Source: Geothrix sp. PMB-07
GTDB taxonomy: Bacteria; Acidobacteriota; Holophagae; Holophagales; Holophagaceae
Direction of reading: 5' to 3'
DNA: 64,000 nt
Assembly (NCBI RefSeq): GCF_030758935.1
Contig: NZ_CP132333.1
Coordinates: forward strand, 2,046,992 to 2,110,991
The notes under the pieces are model-generated. The model was not told the DNA's origin and made no database searches. It saw nothing but the letters and a program-made list of their open reading frames with translations. Of this stretch, positions 8,684 through 18,157 are shown one piece after another (within the stretch, counting starts at the first letter, position 1; every line of letters starts with the position of its first letter). A program made the translations under genes and the position numbers.

Positions 8684-9586
8684 TCAGGCCACCTGGGCGC
8701 GGTGGACCGCGGCGGAAAGCACGGCCTGGGTTCCAGGAGAGGCTGGCAAAAGGGGCAGGCGTACCTGATCGCTGCAGAGGCCGAGGCGATGGAGCAGGGC
8801 CTTCAAGGGCACGGGATTGGTCTCATGGAAGAGGGCTTCCACGAGGGGGCGCAGTTGTTCCTGCAGACGGTGGGCCTCCGCCTGTTTTCCCTCCAGCGCC
8901 GTGTGCACCAATTCCAGGGCTGCTTCCGGATAGGCGTTGCCAAGGACACTCACCAGGCCGCGGGCACCCCGTGCGATGCTCGGCGCGGCCAGGCCATCGT
9001 CCCCGGCCAGCAGCACTTTGCCCTTGGGCAGGAACTGGGCGATTTGCCCGATCTGCACAAGGTTGCCGCTGCTCTCCTTGACCCCCACGACTTCAGGGAT
9101 TCGCCAAAGGCTGCGCAGGGTCGGGGGTTCCAGGTTCACGCCGGTGCGGGAGGGCACGTTGTAGGCGATGAGTGGAAAGCCCGGCACCGCCTCGGCGATG
9201 GCCTTGTAGTGGGCCACCAGGCCGCACTGCGTGGGGCGCGTGTAATAGGGCGTCACCACCAGCGCCGCCCGGGCCCCAAGCTGGCGGGCCCGTCGCGTCC
9301 AGGCGATGGTCTGGCGCGTGGAATGGGAACCTGTTCCCGCGACCACGGGCCGTCCCTGGGCTTCTTCCACGGCGACCTGGAGGATCGCGTCCCGCTCGGT
9401 TTCCTCCAGGGCCGAAGCTTCTCCTGTGGATCCCAGGGGGACCAGGCCCGACACGCCTGCCGCCACCACCCTTCGCGCCAACAGCCGGAAGGCCGGAAGA
9501 TCGATGGCCTGATCAGCCGTGAACGGCGTGGGCAGGGCCACGAGGAGGCCCTGAAGGTCGAGGACGATCCGCCTGAGGGGCGTCAT
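8684..9586 (-). CDS. dapA: 4-hydroxy-tetrahydrodipicolinate synthase family aldolase (DapA)
   Basis: A 300-residue Schiff-base class I aldolase. Family knowledge: DapA condenses pyruvate with aspartate semialdehyde in lysine and diaminopimelate synthesis. Visible are GSTGEA (52-57), YYTRPTQCGL (~114-123), catalytic tyrosine in YNVPSRTG (Y142) and Schiff-base lysine K170 in VGVKESSGN. Length matches the family. GGGGGAG precedes the ATG at 9586 at good spacing. Position 121 is Cys where many DapA proteins have Glu (PTQEGL), a small departure. It is the first gene of the minus-strand sulfur run, but a 280-base gap separates it from the receptor, so it may be a separate unit. Related pyruvate aldolases of the same fold (NanA, KDG aldolase) are less likely. 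Confidence 0.87.
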   Translation of the reverse strand: MTPLRRIVLDLQGLLVALPTPFTADQAIDLPAFRLLARRVVAAGVSGLVPLGSTGEASALEETERDAILQVAVEEAQGRPVVAGTGSHSTRQTIAWTRRARQLGARAALVVTPYYTRPTQCGLVAHYKAIAEAVPGFPLIAYNVPSRTGVNLEPPTLRSLWRIPEVVGVKESSGNLVQIGQIAQFLPKGKVLLAGDDGLAAPSIARGARGLVSVLGNAYPEAALELVHTALEGKQAEAHRLQEQLRPLVEALFHETNPVPLKALLHRLGLCSDQVRLPLLPASPGTQAVLSAAVHRAQVA

Positions 9587-9790
9587 CGGATCTCCCCCGC
9601 CCGGCCTTTGCCGGATTCAGGGCTTTCAACTGGAGGTGCTGCCGTCCTGTCCATCATCGCCATCCTGTGTGTTTGAACTGAGGGGCTCCATGGGGCGTTG
9701 GGGCCCCAGAATCATCAGCAGCAACACAGACAGCGCATGGTCCTCTCCAGATGGGACGGGCACCTGGCCCGGTAAACCCAGCATGGCCGA

Positions 9791-9840
9791 GGGCAATTAT
9801 ATTGTCAATCAATTATATTAAATTGCTTATATATAAAATG
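9791..9840. promoter_or_regulatory. AT-rich island with direct repeats in the dapA/AKR intergenic region
   Basis: The 462-base gap 9587-10048 separates divergent genes and holds no credible gene. Within it, 9791-9840 is almost pure A/T in otherwise GC-rich DNA. CAATTATATT occurs at 9795-9804 and 9811-9820 (16-base period), and GCAATT (9794-9799) is mirrored by AATTGC (9822-9827). This looks like a promoter/operator, possibly for the AraC-type regulator encoded two genes downstream. The remaining ~200 bases before the reductase show no clear motif beyond its start region. Confidence 0.5.
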
Positions 9841-10039
9841 ACAACCGTGGCTGCCACTCGTTCTGAGGTCATCCCATCGCAAGGGGAAGTGGGCGGCCTT
9901 GGCCATTCAGGCAAGAGCTCTGGAGCATCAGGCAAACCCGGGCTTTCCCGATTCCTAGACTTGTCTCTGGGCATTGAGTAACCACGGTCTTGCACGCGAC
10001 CCTGTGATTCAACTCAACCCAAAAACCACCCACGCCTGA

Positions 10040-11044
<1,005 letters not shown>

Positions 11045-11076
11045 CGCGACCTCGACCTGGATCAGGAAAGGGAGGG

Positions 11077-11838
11077 ATGATGAGCCTTTCGGATACTGCC
11101 CGCAGAAACCACGAGCGCTGGTTTCCGAATCACGTCTCCACGCTGAAGAAAACCGACCCGGAGTTCATCGAGCTCTTCGATAACTTCGCCTTCGACGAGG
11201 TGTTCTCCCATGGAAGCCTGGATGACAGGGCGCGGCTGATGGTCATCCTGGCAGCCTTGATCGCGGGCCAGGCGCACGGGGAGTTCAAGGTCATGCTCCG
11301 TGCGGCCCTGAATGCAGGTGTCTCGCCCGTGGAAGTCAAGGAGATCGTGTACCAGGCTGTGCCCTATTGCGGCATCGCCGACGTGTACGAATTCCTCCAT
11401 GTCACCAACGAAACGCTTGAGAGCCTAGGAATACAGCTCCCCTTGCCGGGGCAGTCCACCACCACGCCGGAGACGCGAATGGAGCAGGGACTTGCGGTTC
11501 AGAAGGCGATCTTCGGTGGGCTGATCGACAGGATGCGCAAGGAGGCAACAGCCACCCAAACTCACGTTCAGGACTACCTGTCCAGCAATTGCTTCGGCGA
11601 CTATTACACGAGGACCGGGCTGGATCTGCGGATGCGGGAACTGCTGACCTTCTCGATGCTGGCCGCCCTGCGGGGCTGCGAACCTCAGCTGAAGGGCCAC
11701 ATTCAGGGCAACGTGCAAGTGGGCAATGACAAGGGCGTGATGCTCGATGTCCTCACCCAGTTGTTGCCCTACCTCGGCTATCCGCGGATTCTCAATGCCT
11801 TCCGCTGCTTGAATGAAGTCCTCCCTGAATCGGCCTAG
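11077..11838 (+). CDS. Carboxymuconolactone decarboxylase-family protein, two CMD domains
   Basis: A 253-residue all-helical protein with two CMD-like halves: residues ~20-115 (DDRARLMVILAALIAGQ...GVSPVEVKEIVYQAVPYCG) and ~150-250 (LDLRMRELLTFSMLAALRG...LDVLTQLLPYLGYPR). The duplicated architecture resembles gamma-carboxymuconolactone decarboxylase homologues often found beside AraC regulators and oxidoreductases. A CxxC peroxidase motif of the AhpD kind is absent, so alkylhydroperoxidase activity is unlikely. Two adjacent ATGs (11077, 11080) follow GGGAGGG; either may be used. It lies 32 bp after the reductase in the same direction. The substrate is unknown. Confidence 0.85.
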   Translation: MMSLSDTARRNHERWFPNHVSTLKKTDPEFIELFDNFAFDEVFSHGSLDDRARLMVILAALIAGQAHGEFKVMLRAALNAGVSPVEVKEIVYQAVPYCGIADVYEFLHVTNETLESLGIQLPLPGQSTTTPETRMEQGLAVQKAIFGGLIDRMRKEATATQTHVQDYLSSNCFGDYYTRTGLDLRMRELLTFSMLAALRGCEPQLKGHIQGNVQVGNDKGVMLDVLTQLLPYLGYPRILNAFRCLNEVLPESA

Positions 11839-11928
11839 ATACGGGCCTAAATCCAGGGTTGGTGCACAGGGTGAAGAAGGGCACCACGTTCTGGCAGACC
11901 GGACAGATGCGAAAGGCGACAATGACCC

Positions 11929-12900
11929 ATGGCACACACCCACGCTTCAGCCTCCCCCCGTGGTCTGGGCCCGGACACCCAGCAGGCTGATCTCGCCAAC
12001 CTCACAGCTTTGCTGAAGGCCCACGCGCCCTATGACGGTGTCTTTGAACTGCGCCTTCCCGGGGTGTTCCTCAGCCGGGCCTCTCAGGCGCACAAGGCCT
12101 TCCACCATGCGGTGCAGCGCCCGGCCCTGTGCCTGGTGGCCCAGGGGGCGAAGCGGGTGATGCTGGGGCAGGAGCTCTTCGAGTACGACGCCTCGCGGAT
12201 GCTCATCTATTCGGTGGATGTGCCCGTGGCCGCCCAGGTCACCGAGGCCACCCTCGACCAACCATTCCTGGGGATTCGACTGAACCTGGATCCCAGCCGA
12301 ATCGCTGATCTGACCTCCAAGGTGTACCCGCATGGCCTCCCCAAACGGGAAGAGGGCCGCGCCATCTGCGTCGATCAGGCCGACAGCCACGTGCTCAACG
12401 CCGTGGTGAGGCTCCTGGAACTGGCCTCGCAACCGGGCGAAGCCGACCTGCTCGCGCCGCTGGTCATCGACGAAATCCTGATCCGGCTGCTGCGCAGCCC
12501 CCTGGGTCGCCGCGTGGCCCAGATCGGCCAAGAGGACGGCCGCCTCCACAGGGTTTCCAAAGCCGTGGCCTGGGTGCGGGCGAATTTCGACCAGCCGCTG
12601 GACGTGGAACGGCTGGCCACCCTGGTGCACATGAGCCCCTCCTCCTTTCATCAGCACTTCAAGGCCGTCACGTCCTTTAGCCCCCTGCAGTACCAGAAGG
12701 CGCTCCGGCTGCAGGAAGCCCGGCGCCTGATGCTCCATACCCAACTGGATGCCGGGCTGGCCGCGCAGCGGGTGGGCTATCAGAGCGCTTCCCAGTTCTC
12801 CCGTGAATACGGGCGTTACTTTGGAAACACGCCCACCAGGGACATGGCCGTCCTGCGGGAGCAGGCCGCGCACTCAGGTGCTGCTTCTCCAGACGCGTGA
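11929..12900 (+). CDS. AraC-family transcriptional regulator (YqhC-like)
   Basis: A 323-residue regulator. Residues ~25-180 match the AraC N-terminal ligand-binding type (RPALCLVAQGAKRVMLG, LIYSVDVPVAAQV). Residues ~215-310 hold two helix-turn-helix units (LDVERLATLVHMSPSSFHQHFK, then AAQRVGYQSASQFSREYGRYFG). Family knowledge: members with this N-terminal domain, such as YqhC, sense reactive aldehydes and activate adjacent reductase genes. It sits 90 bp after the CMD gene in the same direction, so it probably controls the reductase/CMD pair, perhaps through the AT-rich repeats near 9791-9840. That regulatory link is inferred. Confidence 0.9.
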   Translation: MAHTHASASPRGLGPDTQQADLANLTALLKAHAPYDGVFELRLPGVFLSRASQAHKAFHHAVQRPALCLVAQGAKRVMLGQELFEYDASRMLIYSVDVPVAAQVTEATLDQPFLGIRLNLDPSRIADLTSKVYPHGLPKREEGRAICVDQADSHVLNAVVRLLELASQPGEADLLAPLVIDEILIRLLRSPLGRRVAQIGQEDGRLHRVSKAVAWVRANFDQPLDVERLATLVHMSPSSFHQHFKAVTSFSPLQYQKALRLQEARRLMLHTQLDAGLAAQRVGYQSASQFSREYGRYFGNTPTRDMAVLREQAAHSGAASPDA

Positions 12901-12910
12901 GGGGTGGTTG

Positions 12911-13004
12911 GCCGCCCCTGCTTCTCGGCAGTCCGAGTCTGGTTCTCTCTCCGCCGTACAAACGAAGATCGGGGCCGAGGCTCCGATCTTCTGTGTGGTG
13001 GCTG
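12911..13004. repeat. 94-bp direct repeat, copy 1 (tRNA-Met 3' end plus terminator)
   Basis: Identical over 94 bases to 13129-13222. On the minus strand it contains the tRNA-Met acceptor end with encoded CCA and the hairpin that terminates the tRNA transcript (copy at 12964-12991). Offset between copies is 218 bp. Together with its surroundings it fills 12901-13213, a stretch with no protein gene. Confidence 0.9.
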
Positions 13005-13058
13005 ACCAAGGTCTTCGGGCCGCGTCCGCGCGGACCGAAGGAGGCAGACTCGAACTGC
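12996..13058 (-). pseudogene. tRNA-Met relic: T-arm and acceptor end split by a palindrome
   Basis: On the minus strand, a T-arm fragment (13040-13058, identical to 13222-13240 of the intact tRNA) is followed by an insert of about 35 bases containing the palindrome 13013-13040 (CTTCGG...CCGAAG ends with CCGCG/CGCGG inside), and then by the acceptor end and CCA (12996-13004). The 5' half of the tRNA (D arm and anticodon) is absent. It cannot make a functional tRNA and looks like a degraded tandem copy. Confidence 0.75.
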
Positions 13059-13128
13059 GCGCGTGGCTGGCCACGGCTGCGGACGCTGCGCAGGCCCCAC
13101 AGGGGCCTTGCTCACTGCAGCCTACCTG

Positions 13129-13222
13129 GCCGCCCCTGCTTCTCGGCAGTCCGAGTCTGGTTCTCTCTCCGCCGTACAAACGAAGATCGGGGCCGAGGCT
13201 CCGATCTTCTGTGTGGTGGCTG
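13129..13222. repeat. 94-bp direct repeat, copy 2 (overlaps intact tRNA-Met 3' end)
   Basis: Second copy of the repeat at 12911-13004. It covers the acceptor end of the intact tRNA-Met and its downstream terminator. The unit boundary falls inside the acceptor stem, as expected for a duplication or integration event at a tRNA 3' end. Confidence 0.9.
13182..13209 (-). terminator. Terminator hairpin of tRNA-Met
   Basis: Minus-strand hairpin GAAGATCGG / CCGATCTTC with an inner AGCC..GGCC extension, just 4 bp past the encoded CCA and followed by GTTTGT. It is repeated exactly at 12964-12991. Confidence 0.75.
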
Positions 13223-13290
13223 GAGGCAGACTCGAACTGCCGACCTAGGGATTATGAGACCCTCGCTCTAACCACCTGAGCTACCCAGCC
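13214..13290 (-). tRNA. tRNA-Met (CAT), elongator type
   Basis: A 77-base cloverleaf with encoded CCA (13214-13216). The 5' acceptor GGCTGGG pairs with TCCAGCC, D stem is GCTC/GAGC, anticodon loop CTCATAA, T arm GGCAG TTCGAGT CTGCC. It resembles E. coli elongator tRNA-Met more than initiator (no C1-A72 mismatch) or tRNA-Ile2. One T-T mismatch closes the anticodon loop. It lies 53 bp downstream of the fumarate reductase gene on the same strand. Confidence 0.93.
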
Positions 13291-13343
13291 AGAACAAACA
13301 GTCTATCGCGGCCCTGGGGCTGCGTCTACGGCGGAAATGACGC

Positions 13344-15140
13344 TCAGGGCTTGACCGGCGCGTGGGCCGCGGCGGCAGCCTGGGCACCGGCGATGCGGCC
13401 GAAGGTGATGGTCTCAGAGATGGAATTGCCACCCAGGCGGTTGGCGCCATGGACACCGCCGGTGACTTCGCCCGCGGCGAAGAACCCGGGGATGGGCTTG
13501 CCGTCCTTGGCCATCACCTCGGTGCGGGTGCTGATCTTCAGCCCACCCATGGTGTAGTGGACGCCGGGCTTCACCTCGATGGCATAGAACTTCGGCGTGG
13601 TCAGGGCCCGGGGCAGGTCGGGGCGCTTGAATTCGGCATCGGCCTTGGCGGCCACAGCCTGGTTGTAGCGGTCGAGGGTCTCCTTCAGGGCCTGGGGCGG
13701 CACCTGGATGGCGGCCGCCAGAGCTTCCGGCGTGGCACCTTCCTTCACCAACTCAAGGTGAAAATAGCCATCGATCTGCTTGAGGCTCTGGCGCACGCCC
13801 TCGTCGAAGACCATGAAGGCGCTCTGGCCCGGCTGGGCCAGGGTGGCCTTGGACGCCGCGTCGCGGGTGGTGATCTCGTTGACGAACCGCTTGCCTTCGC
13901 GGTTCACCAGGATGGCGCCGTTGCCACGGACGGCCTCGGTGATGAGGATGCGGCTGCCTGCGGCGATGCTGGGATGGATCTGGATCTGCTCCATGTCCTT
14001 GAGCACACCGCCCGCGGCGGCGCCGAGATCCAGGCCATCGCCGGTGGCGCCGGGCTGGTTGGAAGAGGTCATGCCCTGGAAGGTCGGCTGGTAGTGGGCC
14101 ACGCGTTCGGGGTTGGCGGAGAAACCGCCCGCAGCCAGCACCACGGCCTTGGCGTCGATGCGGTAGAAGCCGCGATGACGGCCCTGGACCAGAACGCCCG
14201 TGATGCGGCCCTGGCGGTTCTCCAGGAGGCGGACCACCCGGCTGTTCACGCGGACATCCAGCTTGCGCTTGACGGCATTGGCCCGCAGCACATCGACGAT
14301 GTGGGCGCCCACGGCCTTGCCGCCCTGGGGCCGGTGGGTGCGGTCCACGCTGGCGCCGCCCATGCGGCCCACGTCCGACAGATCGGCGCCCAGTTCCGTC
14401 AGATACTCCACGGAAGCCGCGGACTGCTCCGCGAGGATCTTCACCAGCTCCAACTCATTGAGGTTCTTGCCGCCGGTCATGGTGTCCTTGACCATCAGCT
14501 CGACGCTGTCCTTGATGCCTTTCTTGGCCTGGAAGCGGGTGGCGGCGGCGTTCATGCCCCCGGCGGCCAGCATGGAGTTGCCGCCGGTGATGGGCTGCTT
14601 CTCGAGCACGACCACCTTGGCGCCTGCGTCATGGGCCGTGAGTGCGGCCACCATGCCGGCGGCGCCGGATCCGATGACCACCACATCCGTGCGTTCCCGG
14701 CGGCGCACCGAGGCTGGCTGCGGCGGCTTCGGCGCCGCTTCGGCAGGTTTCATCACGGTGGCGGGGAAGGGGATCTTCAGCTCAAAGCCGTGACAGTTGC
14801 CACAGTAGGCCCAGGATCCCCGATGGCCTCCATGGCAGGCCGTGCAGGCGATGTCACCCAGGTGGGACACGTGGGGGTTGATGTGCCCTTGGGCCTTGGC
14901 GCCGACCTCCTTGAGGCTGCCGTGGCAACGGACGCATCCCTCGTTCACGGTGGTTTCGTTGTCATCGACCTTCACCGGCCGACCCTTGCCATGGCATTCG
15001 GCGCAGGCGATGCCGTTCTTGGCATGCTGGCCAGCCAGAAAGCCGGGGGCCTGCGGCAGGGCGGCCTGCATGGGAGAGGCGCCCAGGAGCAGGCCCAGAA
15101 GGCATCCGAGAATCAGCCGAGACGACGAAAGGTGACGCAT
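13344..15140 (-). CDS. fccA: Periplasmic tetrahaem flavocytochrome c fumarate reductase
   Basis: A 598-residue exported protein. The ATG at 15140 follows AGGAG, and a signal peptide occupies residues 1-26. Four haem sites are visible: C46AECH, C69VRCH, C99TACH, C113GNCH. From ~165 there is an FAD domain (VVVIGSGAAGMVAAL) and a fumarate-reductase catalytic domain with THRPQGG, EAVRGNGAILVNREGKRFVN, NEITTRDAA, HYTMGG and GGVHGANRLGG, which line up with the substrate-binding His/Arg and proton-relay residues of Shewanella FccA. It would accept electrons from quinol-linked cytochromes and reduce fumarate in the periplasm. Relatives reduce methacrylate or urocanate, so the substrate is likely but not certain. 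It lies next to the lactate-oxidation cluster. Confidence 0.92.
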   Translation of the reverse strand: MRHLSSSRLILGCLLGLLLGASPMQAALPQAPGFLAGQHAKNGIACAECHGKGRPVKVDDNETTVNEGCVRCHGSLKEVGAKAQGHINPHVSHLGDIACTACHGGHRGSWAYCGNCHGFELKIPFPATVMKPAEAAPKPPQPASVRRRERTDVVVIGSGAAGMVAALTAHDAGAKVVVLEKQPITGGNSMLAAGGMNAAATRFQAKKGIKDSVELMVKDTMTGGKNLNELELVKILAEQSAASVEYLTELGADLSDVGRMGGASVDRTHRPQGGKAVGAHIVDVLRANAVKRKLDVRVNSRVVRLLENRQGRITGVLVQGRHRGFYRIDAKAVVLAAGGFSANPERVAHYQPTFQGMTSSNQPGATGDGLDLGAAAGGVLKDMEQIQIHPSIAAGSRILITEAVRGNGAILVNREGKRFVNEITTRDAASKATLAQPGQSAFMVFDEGVRQSLKQIDGYFHLELVKEGATPEALAAAIQVPPQALKETLDRYNQAVAAKADAEFKRPDLPRALTTPKFYAIEVKPGVHYTMGGLKISTRTEVMAKDGKPIPGFFAAGEVTGGVHGANRLGGNSISETITFGRIAGAQAAAAAHAPVKP

Positions 15141-15275
15141 GGGAACTCCTGAATCCGGTGCGGACTGGTGGTCTGACCGCACCGGGTAATAGGATCCCCC
15201 AGCAGCAGATTGGAATCAATCGATACTTCATGGCTGGGTCATTAATGTTGCAATGGTTGCCTCTGGCGCGGGGCC

Positions 15276-15986
15276 TCAGGGGGCGCCGAGATCATCCACC
15301 AGAACCACGATGAGCCGCTTGGGACCATGGACGCCATAGGCCAGGGTCTGCTCGATGTCGGCGGTCTTGCTGGGACCGGAGATCATCAGGGCATTGGGGG
15401 GCAGGCTGCGACCCCAGCCCAGGGCTTTCACGGCGGACCAGAAGCTGTCCTGGATGGTGGAAGCCCGCAGCAGGGCCAGGTGGATGGGAGGCACCAGGGA
15501 GAGCAGGCGAGGCTCTGCGGCATCGGGCATCAGCAACAGGCCCCCGGTTTCAGCCACGCCGCCCACGGTGCCGGTGAAACCGGCCTCGACGCCGTTGAAG
15601 AGCTCGTCCTTGAAGCTTTCCACGGGCCGGTCGTAGGGCATGAGCTGGGTGCCTCCAGCTCCCTGATCGGCAACCCAATCCGCGGCGAGGCGGGTGCCGG
15701 CCTCGCTGCCAGGTCCGTAGAGCAGGTTCTTCAGGCCTTCCCGCGCGCAGAAACTCTGGATCACGGCGGTCCAGTCCTCCGGAGTGGCTTCAAGGAATTC
15801 GGTGTGGACGGCCTCCATGCCTTTGCGCAGGCGTTCCATGCGCTCGCGGGCGGGCCAGTGGCGGCGCTCCAGCACGGCGAGGTCGAGGGGAGGCAGGGGG
15901 GCGCTGCCTCCCGCGGCGCGCAGGCGGCCGAGGATGGCGGCGCGGGCCGTGGAAGAGGCGGTGGAGGAGGGGGTGGTGTCAGTCAT
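15276..15986 (-). CDS. lutC: Lactate utilization protein C (LUD domain)
   Basis: A 236-residue LUD-domain protein, the third part of the LutABC (LldEFG) lactate dehydrogenase complex. Recognisable are GLKNLLYGPGSEAG, GFTGTVGGVAETGGLLL, PRLLSLVPPIHLALL and the tail SGPSKTADIEQTLAYGVHGP, all typical of LutC. The ATG at 15986 overlaps the lutB stop by 8 bp, so translation is likely coupled. Catalysis is carried by the iron-sulfur partners; the exact role of LutC is not settled in the family. A 135-bp gap follows before the fumarate reductase gene. Confidence 0.93.
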   Translation of the reverse strand: MTDTTPSSTASSTARAAILGRLRAAGGSAPLPPLDLAVLERRHWPARERMERLRKGMEAVHTEFLEATPEDWTAVIQSFCAREGLKNLLYGPGSEAGTRLAADWVADQGAGGTQLMPYDRPVESFKDELFNGVEAGFTGTVGGVAETGGLLLMPDAAEPRLLSLVPPIHLALLRASTIQDSFWSAVKALGWGRSLPPNALMISGPSKTADIEQTLAYGVHGPKRLIVVLVDDLGAP

Positions 15987-17421
15987 GGCGGGCTCCCTGG
16001 CGGGCTTCATTCCGCATGCGCTCTTGCAACGAATGCCGCGCGGGAACGGGGGTCGAGCGGGTGCGGGTCCAGTGCTTGATCAGGGGAGCCCCAGCTGGCA
16101 GGGCCTTGCCGAAGCGGGTGGCGAACCAAGCCGCCAGCCGGTAGAGCCGCGGCCGTTTGAGCACCCCAGCCCAGAGGCGCCAGGCCCAATCCTCCGTGCG
16201 GGTCCGGCCTGCCCCCTTGCCCGCGACCTGTGACTCCGCGTCGGTGTGGGTGGCCTCCCGGCGCAGGCGCACCAGGATCTCCGGGATGGGGATCTCCACG
16301 GGGCAGACCTCGCCGCAGGCGCCGCAGAGGCTGGAGCCGTGGATGAGATCGTGGCGCACGCCGACGCCTTCCATTTGCGGTGTGAGGATCTTGCCGATGG
16401 GACCCGGGTAGACGGCCTCGTAGGCATGGCCGCCCACGCGGGTGTAGACCGGACAGTGGTTCATGCAGGCGCCGCAGCGGATGCAGCGGAGGGTGGCCCG
16501 CAGCTGGGGATCGGCGTAGATGCGCGAACGGCCATTGTCGAGGATGACCAGATGCACTTCCTGGGGGCCGTCCTTCTCGCCCGTGCCGCGGGGAGCGGTG
16601 ATCAGGTTGAAGTAGGTGCTCACCGCCTGTCCCGTGGCCGAGCGGGTGAGGATGGCGTAGAGCGGGGCCACATCCTCGAGGCGGGCCACCACCTTCTCCA
16701 GGCCCATGACGGCGATGTGGAGTGGCGGCACGTGGGTGCTCATGCGCCCGTTGCCTTCGTTCTCCACCAGGCAGAGGGTTCCGGTCTCGGCCACGGCGAA
16801 GTTCACGCCGGAAAGCCCGGCATCGGCATCGAGGAATTTCTGGCGCAGCACCTTGCGCGCCATGGCCGTGAGTTCGTCCACATCCTCGGTGTACTTCGCA
16901 TCCTTGATCTTCTGGCTGAACTGGCGGGCGATCTGGTCTTTGTTCTTGTGGATGGCGGGCATGATGATGTGGCTGGGCGTTTCACCATCCAGCTGGATGA
17001 TGTACTCGCCCAGATCCGATTCCAGGGCCTCGATGCCGTGCTTTTCCAGGAAGGCGTTGAGGTGCATCTCCTCCGAGACCATGCTCTTGCCCTTGACCAG
17101 GGTCTTGGCGCCCTTGGATTGGAGGATGCCCAGGATCAGCTCGTTGGCCTGCTCGCAGGTTTCCGCCCAATGCACGCGGATGCCGTTCTTCGTGCAATTG
17201 GCCTCGAATTGTTCGAGCAGATCGGGCAGGTTCAGCAGGCTGCGCGAACGGATGGCGGTGCTGAGGTCGCGCAGATCCTGCAGGTCGGCCGGATCGGGGA
17301 ACTGGGCCTTGCGCTTGGCCATGAGGCCGTCCATGGCCCGGCGGAAGTTGGCTCGGAGCTGGGGATCCAGCAGGGCCTTGGCCGCGCTCTCTTGGAAGTG
17401 GACTTCGAGCTCAGCGTGCAT
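15979..17421 (-). CDS. lutB: Lactate utilization iron-sulfur protein B
   Basis: A 480-residue LUD-domain protein with two ferredoxin-like 4Fe-4S motifs near residues ~300-380: CIRCGACMNHCPVY and CGACGEVCPVEIP. N-terminal segments LLEQFEANCTKNGIRVHWAET, GKSMVSEE and GVNFAVAETGTLCLVENEGN are characteristic of LutB/LldF. It works with LutA and LutC in oxidizing L-lactate to pyruvate. The ATG at 17421 follows GGGAGC and overlaps the end of lutA by 11 bp; the open frame extends upstream but would overlap further. Confidence 0.95.
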   Translation of the reverse strand: MHAELEVHFQESAAKALLDPQLRANFRRAMDGLMAKRKAQFPDPADLQDLRDLSTAIRSRSLLNLPDLLEQFEANCTKNGIRVHWAETCEQANELILGILQSKGAKTLVKGKSMVSEEMHLNAFLEKHGIEALESDLGEYIIQLDGETPSHIIMPAIHKNKDQIARQFSQKIKDAKYTEDVDELTAMARKVLRQKFLDADAGLSGVNFAVAETGTLCLVENEGNGRMSTHVPPLHIAVMGLEKVVARLEDVAPLYAILTRSATGQAVSTYFNLITAPRGTGEKDGPQEVHLVILDNGRSRIYADPQLRATLRCIRCGACMNHCPVYTRVGGHAYEAVYPGPIGKILTPQMEGVGVRHDLIHGSSLCGACGEVCPVEIPIPEILVRLRREATHTDAESQVAGKGAGRTRTEDWAWRLWAGVLKRPRLYRLAAWFATRFGKALPAGAPLIKHWTRTRSTPVPARHSLQERMRNEARQGARHD

Positions 17422-18157
17422 GGGTGCGCTCCCAGAGGAACTCGGCAATGTGCTGGACGCGCAGACGGCTCTGCTTGGCTTCCAGGGTGCCGTTCACGTT
17501 GAGGAGACAGCCACCGTCCGTGGACAGCAGCACGGAGGCGCCGGTGGCTTCGGCATCGGCCGCCTTGTCGCAGGACATGGCCCCGCTGATTTCCGGCTGG
17601 CGCACGGAGAAGGTGCCCCCGAAGCCGCAGCATTCATGGGTGCGGGTCAGGGGGGCCAGCTCCACGTTGGCCAGCTGTCCGATGAGCGCCTGGGGCTCGC
17701 CCTTGAGACCCAGATCCCGCACGGCGTGACAGGAGCTGTGCCAGGTGACCTTCACCGGTTCGCCCAGGTCCTTCAGCCTCACCTCGAGGACTTCCACCAG
17801 GAATTGCGTCAGTTCGTAGACCCGGCCGCTGAAGGCGCGGACCTGGGCCTCGTCGGGCTGGCCGTGGAAGAGCTCGGGGTAGTGCTTCTTCATCATGCCG
17901 GCGCAGCTGCCCGAGGGCAGGATCACCGGCAGGTCCTCAGGAAACAGGGCTACCTGGGTGCGGGCCACGTCCCGGGCCTCCTCCCAGTAGCCGCAGTTGT
18001 AGGCGGGCTGGCCGCAACAGGTCTGTCCCTGCGGGAAGACGACCTCGACTCCGGCCGCGCGCAGGAGCTGGATGCCGGCCATGCCGGCATCGGGAAAGAA
18101 CAGGTCCACCAGGCAGGTGCCGTAGAAGTAGACCTTCTTGGGCTTGGAACCGTTCAC
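17411..18157 (-). CDS. lutA: Lactate utilization protein A (CCG-domain iron-sulfur protein)
   Basis: A 248-residue protein with two cysteine-rich CCG domains: TCCGQPAYN near residue 47 and HECCGFGGTF near 175, plus SGSCAGMM and HSSCHAVRD. These match LutA/LldE and heterodisulfide-reductase-type cluster binding. The ATG at 18157 overlaps the dld stop in an ATGA arrangement, so dld-lutA-lutB-lutC are probably one transcript. Confidence 0.94.
   Translation of the reverse strand: MNGSKPKKVYFYGTCLVDLFFPDAGMAGIQLLRAAGVEVVFPQGQTCCGQPAYNCGYWEEARDVARTQVALFPEDLPVILPSGSCAGMMKKHYPELFHGQPDEAQVRAFSGRVYELTQFLVEVLEVRLKDLGEPVKVTWHSSCHAVRDLGLKGEPQALIGQLANVELAPLTRTHECCGFGGTFSVRQPEISGAMSCDKAADAEATGASVLLSTDGGCLLNVNGTLEAKQSRLRVQHIAEFLWERTHAR

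Noticed and set aside
12901-13213. Insertion sequence or integrated element at tRNA-Met
   Set aside because: No integrase, transposase or cargo gene fits in the few hundred bases; only a short duplication and palindromes are present.
13362-15152. Open frame of 596 codons on the plus strand
   Set aside because: Antisense to the flavocytochrome gene, whose four haem motifs and catalytic residues are unambiguous.
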